Under the pieces are notes generated by a model. The model did not search any database. It was not told where the DNA came from and saw only the letters and a list, made by a program, of their open reading frames with translations. This document shows, piece after piece, positions 1 through 5,160 of a stretch of 5,160 nucleotides of DNA. The stretch spans positions 1 through 5,160 of the forward strand of contig DASTRU010000197.1 of the NCBI GenBank assembly GCA_035761045.1. The letters run 5' to 3'. The translations under genes and the position numbers were made by a program. This stretch comes from DASTRU01 sp035761045 (GTDB lineage: Bacteria; Pseudomonadota; Gammaproteobacteria; Burkholderiales; Burkholderiaceae_E). Every line of letters starts with the position of its first letter. The first letter of the stretch is position 1.

Positions 1-942
1 CTCAACCGGTTTCGCGGCGACGCAAGCTTGCTCGCGCCCGGGCCCGAGCAATTACGCGCGATGACCGGCGTTTCCACCCTGGCCGTCGTGCCGATGGTGC
101 GTGGCCACGGTCTGCCCGAGGAAGACGGCGTGCCCGACCCCACGCCCACGCCGTTGGCCGCGTTCGCGCAAAACTTGAAGTACTCGGCGAACGCATTCGC
201 CGATTTGCGCGGGCCGGGTCAAGTCGTCGTGCTCGCCACGCCGCATGCAAGCAATCTCGATGAATTCGAGCCGTTGCGCGCGGCCGGCGTGCCATGCACG
301 TTTAGCGCCGACGCGAACGCACTCGTCAAGGCTCGTTTATTGATCCTGCCCGGCAGCAAGAACACGCGCGCCGATCTTGAATGGCTGCGCGCCCAGCAGC
401 TGGACCGCATGATTTACGCCCACGTCAACGCGAACAAACCGCTGCTTGCGATTTGCGGCGGATTGCAATTGACGGGCGAGTGGATCAAGGACGAGCAAGG
501 CGTCGAAGGCGGCACCATCGGCGGCGACGCCGGGCTCGGCTTGCTGCCGTTGGTCACGGTGTTCGAGCGCGACAAGCATTTATCGCGCACGCACGCGCGG
601 TTCGAAAAACTCGCCGCGCCCTGGGATGTATGGTCGGACCAACGCGCCCACGGCTACGAAATCCGCCACGGACGCACCGCCGCCTTGGGCCAAGCGCGCC
701 CGGCGCTCACCAACGTGCAGCCGGTGGAGGATGACGCGACGCTCGGGTGGCAAAGCGGCCCGGTGCTCGCGGTGTATCTGCACGGTCTGTTCGAAAACCC
801 GAACCTCATTCGCACCATGCTCGGACTCGAACCGCCGGGCTTGGACGATGTGTTCGAACGTTTGGCCGATACGCTCGATGCCTCGTTCGAACCCGGCACC
901 TTGGAACGCTTGGTGAACGACCGCCGCTCGCGGCCGCGTTGA
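1..942 (+). CDS. cobQ: Cobyric acid synthase (glutamine-hydrolysing), C-terminal part
   Basis: CobQ performs the ATP- and glutamine-dependent amidation of peripheral carboxylates of adenosylcobyrinic acid a,c-diamide to give adenosylcobyric acid, in the cytoplasmic cobalamin pathway. The frame is open from base 1, so the 5' part lies outside the window; 313 residues are visible of a family usually near 490. The first residues, NRFRGDASLL, match the end of the dethiobiotin-synthetase-like ATPase domain. The class I glutamine amidotransferase domain follows from about visible residue 74: LPGSKNT at 116-122, nucleophile Cys152 in AICGGLQLTG (bases 454-456), GYEIRHGRT near 218-226 and catalytic His261 in YLHGLFEN (bases 781-783). 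The Cys-His pair is intact, so the domain should be active. The gene ends five bases before a convergent gene. The TTG at base 28 is internal to the conserved domain and is not the start. Identification is firm. Confidence 0.96.
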   Translation, partial: LNRFRGDASLLAPGPEQLRAMTGVSTLAVVPMVRGHGLPEEDGVPDPTPTPLAAFAQNLKYSANAFADLRGPGQVVVLATPHASNLDEFEPLRAAGVPCTFSADANALVKARLLILPGSKNTRADLEWLRAQQLDRMIYAHVNANKPLLAICGGLQLTGEWIKDEQGVEGGTIGGDAGLGLLPLVTVFERDKHLSRTHARFEKLAAPWDVWSDQRAHGYEIRHGRTAALGQARPALTNVQPVEDDATLGWQSGPVLAVYLHGLFENPNLIRTMLGLEPPGLDDVFERLADTLDASFEPGTLERLVNDRRSRPR

Positions 943-947
943 TCGGC

Positions 948-1940
948 TTAATTCGTCCGCGCGAGCAATTGCCCGAACCGCACCGGGTCGATGTTGCCGC
1001 CGCTCAAGATCACGCCCACGCGTTGTCCGTCGATCGGCGCCGCGCGATGCAAGGCCGCCGCCGCGCCGAGGCATCCGGTGGGCTCCACCACAAGCTTCAT
1101 GCGCTCGACGATGAAGCGCATCGTCGCGATCAATTGTTCGTCGGTCACCGTCACGATGCGGTCGACCAAGCGTTGCATGACTTCGAACGTGAGCACGCCG
1201 ATCTGTTGCGTTTGCGCGCCGTCGGCGATGGTTTGCGGGACATCGATCTTCACGCGCGCGCCGCTTTCCAACGACTGACGCGCATCGTCGCCGGCGGCCG
1301 GTTCCACGCCGATCACCCGGCATCGCGGCGAAAGCGTTTGAGCGGCGATCGCGCTGCCCGCGATCATGCCGCCGCCACCCACGCAAACGAACAGCACGTC
1401 CAGCGGCCCGACCTCGCGCAACAGTTCGAGCGCGGCCGTGCCTTGGCCGGCCATGACGTGGGGATGGTCGTACGGTGGGATCAGCGTCATGCCGCGCTCG
1501 CGCGCGATACGTTGGCCGATCGCCTCGCGGTCCTCGCGATACCGGTCGTACAACACGACCTCGGCACCGTATTCGCGCGTGGCTTGAATCTTGACCGCGG
1601 GCGCGTCCTTCGGCATCACGATGACGGCGGGCATGCCCAGCAGCTTGGCCGACAGCGCGGTGGCCTGCGCATGGTTGCCCGAGGAGAACGCGATCACGCC
1701 CGTGGCGCGTTGTGCGTCGGTGAATTGCGCGAGCGCGTTGTAGGCGCCGCGAAATTTAAACGCGCCCATGCGTTGCAGGTTCTCGCATTTGAAGAACACC
1801 TGCGCGCCCGCGCGTTCGTTGAAGGCGCGCGACGTGACCACGGGCGTGCGGTGCGCGACACCGTCAAGCCGGGCTTGCGCGGCCTCAAGATCGGCGAATG
1901 AAACGGGCAGGGACGTACGAGGCAGATCGGCGGCGTTCAT
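948..1940 (-). CDS. threo-3-hydroxyaspartate ammonia-lyase / serine-threonine dehydratase family
   Basis: Fold-type II PLP enzyme, 330 residues from the ATG chosen here. Counting from that ATG: Schiff-base Lys62 in GAFKFRGA; SSGNHAQ at 86-92, whose second Ser matches the catalytic Ser84 of human serine racemase; the glycine-rich PLP phosphate loop VGGGGM at 187-192; SGGN at 313-316. GVEPAAGDD at 211-219 keeps the Glu and Asp of the divalent-cation site known in serine racemase. There is no C-terminal ACT domain, so this is not a biosynthetic, isoleucine-inhibited IlvA. Stretches such as IAFSSGNHAQ, IPPYDHP and TIADGAQTQ recall the yeast Sry1 hydroxyaspartate dehydratase subgroup, so deamination of threo-3-hydroxyaspartate to oxaloacetate is the preferred reading; catabolic L-threonine/L-serine dehydratase or serine racemase remain possible. 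The start is ambiguous: an in-frame GTG lies four codons upstream (1950-1952), and neither start has a clear Shine-Dalgarno. The lipoprotein gene lies 79 bases upstream on the same strand. Confidence 0.9.
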   Translation of the reverse strand: MNAADLPRTSLPVSFADLEAAQARLDGVAHRTPVVTSRAFNERAGAQVFFKCENLQRMGAFKFRGAYNALAQFTDAQRATGVIAFSSGNHAQATALSAKLLGMPAVIVMPKDAPAVKIQATREYGAEVVLYDRYREDREAIGQRIARERGMTLIPPYDHPHVMAGQGTAALELLREVGPLDVLFVCVGGGGMIAGSAIAAQTLSPRCRVIGVEPAAGDDARQSLESGARVKIDVPQTIADGAQTQQIGVLTFEVMQRLVDRIVTVTDEQLIATMRFIVERMKLVVEPTGCLGAAAALHRAAPIDGQRVGVILSGGNIDPVRFGQLLARTN

Positions 1941-2019
1941 GGCGGGGCACACGGCAAAAGGGCGGCGAAAACTCGGTCGCGCATGGTAATGCTTTCGTCG
2001 ACCCTCATTCGCGGCTCGC

Positions 2020-2631
2020 TTACTCCATCACGCCCGCGCGCTTAATGGAGGCGCCAATCGCGTTCGCCAGATCGTCCATCGCGCCGTTGGCGCGATCGCT
2101 CGCCGGAGCGATGGCCTTGCCGGTCCAAATCAATTGGCCGGTGGACGCATCGGTGAGCTGACTGCTCGCGGTGTATCCGGTGCTCGTATGCGCGCCGCCC
2201 ACGGGCACGCTCACGCCGCCGCCGATGCCCACGCCACCACCGCCGCCGCCGATGTTGAATCCACCCAAGCCGATGCCGATCGACGGCCCGTGCCGCACCA
2301 CCGGCGCGGTGGGCGCGACGGTGGTGCGCAGCACCGCTTGCGCGAGCGCGCCACGCGCGACGACGCGGTCTTCCCCAACCACGGGCGTGGTCGCGATCAC
2401 GGGCACCGCGCCCAATCCCTTTAATCGCGCCGCGAGTTCGTCTTGGCAAATCCGCTGCAACGCTTGCTCCGGCGCTTCGCACGCCACCAGTACACGCGCG
2501 TTACGCAACGACCGTCCGGCGAAATTCGGGTCGGTCCATTCGGCGTCCATGCGGGTACTGGCGCACCCAGCCAGGCCAACGACCGTGGCCGCCACGCCTA
2601 ATGCGCCAAAAAGTTTTTCGTGTCGCTTCAT
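2020..2631 (-). CDS. Glycine-rich lipoprotein of unknown function
   Basis: A 203-residue protein not assigned to a named family. Residues 1-22 form a lipoprotein signal peptide: a basic start (MKRHEK), a hydrophobic core and the lipobox LAGC with the lipidated Cys at 23. Ala follows the Cys, which under the E. coli Lol rule favours the outer membrane. The mature part opens with WTDPNFAG, then a segment (44-86) that looks like an alpha/beta domain, a glycine-rich low-complexity stretch (about 118-146), and a C-terminal piece with LTDASTGQLIWTGKA. That last pattern (a 'variable or trait in the cell: Asp-Thr-Gly-x-Leu-x-Trp' phrase) is common in small proteobacterial envelope lipoproteins of uncharacterised role. 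The start at 2631 is well supported by AGGAG six bases upstream. It is divergent from the sensor kinase gene and may be co-transcribed with the dehydratase gene downstream. No enzymatic residues can be recognised; a structural or envelope-stress role is only a guess. Confidence 0.85.
   Translation of the reverse strand: MKRHEKLFGALGVAATVVGLAGCASTRMDAEWTDPNFAGRSLRNARVLVACEAPEQALQRICQDELAARLKGLGAVPVIATTPVVGEDRVVARGALAQAVLRTTVAPTAPVVRHGPSIGIGLGGFNIGGGGGGVGIGGGVSVPVGGAHTSTGYTASSQLTDASTGQLIWTGKAIAPASDRANGAMDDLANAIGASIKRAGVME
2194..2280 (-). repeat. Glycine-rich low-complexity segment in the lipoprotein
   Basis: Codons 118-146 of the lipoprotein are mostly Gly with Ile, Val and Ser between (GIGLGGFNIGGGGGGVGIGG), made by runs of GGC/GGT-type triplets seen as ccgccgccg and ccaccaccgccgccg on the + strand. 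The triplet runs make this a plausible site for length change by replication slippage. It probably forms a flexible or surface loop between two folded parts. Confidence 0.75.
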
Positions 2632-2754
2632 CGCTATCTCCTAAATATTCGCAACTCCGCACGCGCGAGACCACGCTTTGTTCAGCTTGCGCACGTACCA
2701 TGGGACCTGACGATTTCGTTGAACTTAAAACGGTATGTCCGATCGCTACCCGAT
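2632..2754. promoter_or_regulatory. Divergent intergenic region between lipoprotein and sensor kinase
   Basis: These 123 bases separate two divergently oriented starts and must hold the promoter of at least the lipoprotein gene, and probably of the kinase gene. The part around 2710-2737 (tttcgttgaacttaaaacgg) is more AT-rich than its surroundings and is the likeliest promoter core. I could not find a convincing -35/-10 pair with 16-18 base spacing on either strand, nor an obvious inverted-repeat operator, so no site is assigned. The boundary depends on the kinase start being the ATG at 2755. Confidence 0.4.
2638..2642 (-). promoter_or_regulatory. Ribosome binding site of the lipoprotein gene
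   Basis: Read on the minus strand, AGGAG lies six bases (atagcg) before the ATG at 2631-2629. It is the clearest Shine-Dalgarno in the window and fixes that start, which in turn puts the lipobox at a normal distance from the N-terminus. Confidence 0.85.
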
Positions 2755-4488
2755 ATGAATTCCATCCGGTTTAACCACATCTCGGCCTTCGTTTTATTTG
2801 CCACCGTCGTGCTCGTTATCGGGAGTTTCTGGGCCGAGCACAACGTTGGGCCTAATTTGTTGCCCCACGGGTTTTGCTTTACCTGGATTCCGACCCTGCT
2901 GTGGCTGCACGTCGTGAGCGATGCCTTGATCGGGCTCGCCTACATCTCCATTCCGCTGACCTTGCTGTACTTCGTGCGTCGGCGCGCCGACCTGCCGTTT
3001 CATTGGATGTTCTTGTTGTTCGCATTGTTCATCGTGAGTTGCGGCTTTACGCACTGGATGGCGATTTGGACGATTTGGAATCCCGACTATTGGCTGGACG
3101 GCGCGCTCAAGGCCGTCACCGCGTCGGCGTCGATCCTGACCGCGGCAGCCTTGGTGTACCTCGTGCCACGCGCGTTGGCGATACCCACGGTGCGGCAGTT
3201 GCAAGAAGCCAAGGAGGCGCTCGAAACCCAAGTGCGCGTGCGCGAAACCGTCGAGGCCGAATTGCGTGAAGCGCGCGACGCGCTCGAACGCCGCGTGGAA
3301 GAACGCACGCGCGAATTATCGGAAGCGAAGGTCGCCGCCGAGCGCGCGCGGGCGGAAGCCGAAACGGCCAACCAGATGAAGGACAAGTTCCTCGCCAAGG
3401 TGTCGCATGAGTTACGCACGCCCTTGCAATCGACGATGAGCTGGGCCCAGGTCTTAAGCCGCACCAGCCACAACCCAGAAGGCATGCGGCTCGCGCTCGA
3501 CCGGCTGCAGCACAACGTGAAGGCGCAAGCGCGCTTGATCGACGACTTGCTCGATATCTCGCGCATCTTAAGCGGCAAGCTTCGGCTCGATTGGGACGAG
3601 GTCGAACTCGGGCCGCTGTTGAACAAGGCGGTCGACATGGTCAAGCCCAATGCCGTCGAACGCGACGTGGAGGTTCGACTTGAAGTCGATCGGCCAGACG
3701 TGAAGTTTCGTACCGACCCCGCGCGGTTCGAGCAGGTGATTTGGAACCTCGTGAACAACGCGGTGCAATCGTCCGAGCGCGGCGGGCATGTGCGGGTGCG
3801 CGTGCATGTGGGCGGCCCACGATTGCGCATCGAGGTGAGCGATCAGGGCAAGGGCATCAGTCCGGCTGATCTGCCATTGATCTTCGAGCCGTTTCATCAA
3901 AGCCAGGGGGCGGTGAATCAGCATCGCGGCCTCGGCTTGGGATTGGCCATCTCGCGCAGCATCGTGACGCAGCTAGGCGGCAGCGTGCGCGCTGATAGCG
4001 AAGGGCTGGGGCACGGCGCGACGTTCTCCGTCGCGCTGCCAATGCTCTACGTTGGCGCCAAATCGCGCGAACACGCGGTGGCCTTGAATTCCCATCAACG
4101 AGAGCGCTTGCGCGGTCTTCGCGTGCTGTACGTGGAGGATGAGATGGACATCGCCGAGTCCACGCGCGTGTTGTTGTCCGACTTTGGCTTGGCCATGACG
4201 GTGTGTCATGAGTACCAATGCGCGATCGAGCACATCGAGCGCGGTGATTTCGACGTGTTGCTGTCGGATATCAACCTGGGCGGCCCGCATGGCGGATTGC
4301 ATCTCGTGCGCGCGTTGCGCGCTTCGCCGCGCACGCAAGGCGTGCCCGCGGTGGCGGTGTCGGCGTATGGCGGAGAGGACGACCGGCGCGCAAGCGTGCA
4401 AGCCGGGTTCGCCGTTCACTTAGTCAAACCCGTGGGCCCGTCGGATATCGCGCATGCGTTGACCATGGCGCTTGAACGCGCGGCGTAA
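2755..4488 (+). CDS. Hybrid sensor histidine kinase with ethylene-receptor-type membrane domain
   Basis: Inner-membrane two-component sensor, 577 residues from the ATG at 2755. Order of parts: an extra N-terminal membrane helix (about 9-26); a three-helix sensor domain (about 47-74, 83-107, 118-140); a charged coiled coil (about 146-210); HisKA with phospho-accepting His218 in SHELRTPLQ (bases 3406-3408); HATPase_c with N-box NLVNNAV (about 332-338), G1 DQGKG (363-367), F-box FEPF and G2 GLGLGLA (392-398); a receiver with acidic pocket VEDE (460-463), phospho-acceptor Asp505 in LSDINLGG (bases 4267-4269), Ser536 and Lys558 in VKPV. The sensor domain matches plant ETR1: Asp56, Tyr63, Ile66, Pro67, Cys96 and His100 have the spacing of ETR1 Asp25, Tyr32, Ile35, Pro36, Cys65 and His69, so ethylene sensing through Cu(I) is inferred. 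There is no GAF or PAS domain. The frame stays open back to a GTG at 2620, but that would run through the divergent lipoprotein start. The ATG at 2755 lacks a good Shine-Dalgarno. Confidence 0.93.
   Translation: MNSIRFNHISAFVLFATVVLVIGSFWAEHNVGPNLLPHGFCFTWIPTLLWLHVVSDALIGLAYISIPLTLLYFVRRRADLPFHWMFLLFALFIVSCGFTHWMAIWTIWNPDYWLDGALKAVTASASILTAAALVYLVPRALAIPTVRQLQEAKEALETQVRVRETVEAELREARDALERRVEERTRELSEAKVAAERARAEAETANQMKDKFLAKVSHELRTPLQSTMSWAQVLSRTSHNPEGMRLALDRLQHNVKAQARLIDDLLDISRILSGKLRLDWDEVELGPLLNKAVDMVKPNAVERDVEVRLEVDRPDVKFRTDPARFEQVIWNLVNNAVQSSERGGHVRVRVHVGGPRLRIEVSDQGKGISPADLPLIFEPFHQSQGAVNQHRGLGLGLAISRSIVTQLGGSVRADSEGLGHGATFSVALPMLYVGAKSREHAVALNSHQRERLRGLRVLYVEDEMDIAESTRVLLSDFGLAMTVCHEYQCAIEHIERGDFDVLLSDINLGGPHGGLHLVRALRASPRTQGVPAVAVSAYGGEDDRRASVQAGFAVHLVKPVGPSDIAHALTMALERAA
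2893..3174 (+). other. Ethylene-binding-type transmembrane domain (coding segment)
   Basis: This segment encodes residues 47-140 of the kinase. Helix I holds SDALIGLAYISIPL with Asp (2920-2922), Tyr (2941-2943), Ile and Pro (2950-2955). Helix II holds SCGFTH with Cys (3040-3042) and His (3052-3054). In ETR1 the equivalent Cys and His ligate Cu(I), the ethylene cofactor. The Asp-to-Cys distance is 40 residues and Cys-to-His is 4 in both proteins. Lys119 in ALKAVTA, at the start of helix III, plausibly corresponds to ETR1 Lys91, with the intervening loop three residues shorter. Confidence 0.88.
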
Positions 4489-5160
4489 GCATCCGCCGCG
4501 TGCGCGGGCAGCACTAACCGCAGCGCGGCGGGCGCGAGGCGAATGTCCAGTGGCGTCTCAAGCCATACCGTTTCACCGTCGAGCACCGCGCGCACGCGGC
4601 GCTCGCGCAAGCGCACGCAGGTCTGCGCAGCGTCGAACGCAACGATCTCGCGCAATTGGGCGACCGTGCCCGTCGACGCGCTAAACGCCAACTTCACCAA
4701 GCGCCACGCATCGAGATCGCGCAGCGCCACCACGCCCAACCGACCGGCCGCCACCACGCGTGCTAAATCGTTCATGCCCGCGTCGTCGAACTGCTCCGGG
4801 TTGATGCCGATAAACACCAAGCTCGCCTTGCCGGACCACCGATCCTTGATCGACTCGATCGACACGCGTCGCCGCGCGTGTGGACGCAACGCCGTCGCGA
4901 GCGCTGAAAACAGCGCCACGACGCGGCCCCGGCCCCACGCGCGCGTATCGCGTTCCCGCGCATCGACCAAATGCGTGTACAGGCCAAAGCTGCAATTGTT
5001 GAGAAACAACTTGCCGTTGACGTTGCCCGCCGCCACGCGCGCCGAAACACCATGCATCAGCATGTCCGCGATCGCCTCGACATCGTCGTCTTGCGGTAAC
5101 TGGTAGCGCCGCGCGATGTAGTTGAACGTGCCCAGCGGCACGACCGCAAGCGCCGCGTTC
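4416..5160 (-). CDS. Diacylglycerol kinase family lipid kinase, C-terminal part
   Basis: The frame enters from the right edge and 247 residues are visible; the N-terminal part, including the expected GGDG nucleotide-binding motif, lies outside. The visible sequence opens with NAALAVVPLGTFNYIARR, the characteristic segment after GGDG in the DAGK/YegS/BmrU family, which phosphorylates diacylglycerol or related lipids at the inner face of the membrane. Later come FLNNCSFGLY and, near the end, VLDGETVWLETPLDIRLAPAALRLVLP, both typical of the C-terminal beta-sandwich of this family. The exact lipid substrate cannot be read from sequence. The family core normally ends near the RLVLP, but here the frame runs on for about 30 more residues, the last 23 codons and the stop lying antisense within the kinase gene (73-base convergent overlap). 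That tail has no recognisable motif and may be dispensable. It has no visible operon partner in the window. Confidence 0.85.
   Translation of the reverse strand, partial: NAALAVVPLGTFNYIARRYQLPQDDDVEAIADMLMHGVSARVAAGNVNGKLFLNNCSFGLYTHLVDARERDTRAWGRGRVVALFSALATALRPHARRRVSIESIKDRWSGKASLVFIGINPEQFDDAGMNDLARVVAAGRLGVVALRDLDAWRLVKLAFSASTGTVAQLREIVAFDAAQTCVRLRERRVRAVLDGETVWLETPLDIRLAPAALRLVLPAHAADAYAARSSAMVNACAISDGPTGLTK

Noticed and set aside
28..30. TTG as a start of a shorter amidotransferase gene
   Set aside because: The upstream codons NRFRGDASL belong to the conserved CobQ ATPase domain, so the frame continues beyond the left edge.
929..938. CGCGGCCGCG palindrome at the end of cobQ as a terminator stem
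   Set aside because: It is a perfect 10-base palindrome with no loop and no following T-run on either strand. It lies within the last codons and is better explained by Arg/Pro codon use.
580..1386. 268-codon open frame on the - strand across the cobQ end and the dehydratase end
   Set aside because: It is out of frame with both recognised genes, low-complexity Arg-rich, and crosses a convergent gene junction. No family resemblance.
747..1901. 384-codon open frame on the + strand, antisense to the dehydratase
   Set aside because: Its translation is rich in Arg, His and Ala with no recognisable motif, while the opposite strand encodes a complete PLP enzyme with all catalytic motifs. Such shadows are expected at this G+C content.
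1941..2019. Possible terminator or promoter between the lipoprotein and dehydratase genes
   Set aside because: I found no stable GC stem followed by T residues and no convincing promoter hexamers on the minus strand, so nothing was annotated.
2205..2260. Triplet runs of ccg/cca as a tandem repeat or CRISPR-like array
   Set aside because: They are glycine codons of the lipoprotein in frame, with no spacer structure and no repeat unit beyond the triplet.
2171..2644. 157-codon open frame on the + strand, antisense to the lipoprotein gene
   Set aside because: Its proline-rich composition is the mirror of the glycine codons of the lipoprotein, which has a clear signal peptide, lipobox and ribosome site.
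2620..2754. Longer kinase N-terminus from the GTG at 2620
   Set aside because: It would overlap the start and ribosome site of the divergent lipoprotein gene. The extra 45 residues are not hydrophobic or conserved-looking, and the ATG at 2755 places the first membrane helix at a normal distance.

Overview
The window is GC-rich DNA, roughly two thirds G+C by eye. It has tightly packed genes, GTG/TTG-tolerant starts and long antisense open frames, as expected for a high-GC proteobacterium. The gene types and protein style suggest a betaproteobacterium of the Burkholderiales sort, but no rRNA or marker gene fixes this. There is no sign of a mobile element, CRISPR array, tRNA or rRNA.

Layout from left to right: (1) the C-terminal 313 residues of cobyric acid synthase CobQ (+), cut by the left edge; (2) five bases later and convergent, a complete fold-type II PLP enzyme (-), best read as a threo-3-hydroxyaspartate ammonia-lyase / serine-threonine dehydratase; (3) upstream of it on the same strand, a small glycine-rich lipoprotein of unknown function with a clear ribosome binding site; (4) a 123-base divergent intergenic region; (5) a membrane-bound hybrid histidine kinase (+); (6) convergent with the kinase and overlapping its 3' end by 73 bases, the C-terminal part of a diacylglycerol-kinase-family lipid kinase (-), cut by the right edge.

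The notable item is the hybrid kinase. Its membrane domain carries, with the same spacing as plant ETR1, all six residues classically tied to copper-dependent ethylene binding (Asp25, Tyr32, Ile35, Pro36, Cys65, His69), plus a Lys that plausibly matches Lys91. It is therefore a candidate bacterial ethylene receptor. Unlike plant receptors it has no GAF domain: the sensor is joined by a coiled coil to HisKA, HATPase and a C-terminal receiver. No output domain or HPt protein lies nearby, so the downstream partner must be encoded elsewhere.

The genes do not form one evident pathway: corrinoid synthesis, amino-acid deamination, an envelope lipoprotein, a sensor kinase and a lipid kinase. The lipoprotein and dehydratase could be co-transcribed (79-base gap). 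The lipoprotein and kinase share a divergent control region, which is the only contextual hint of a link between them.
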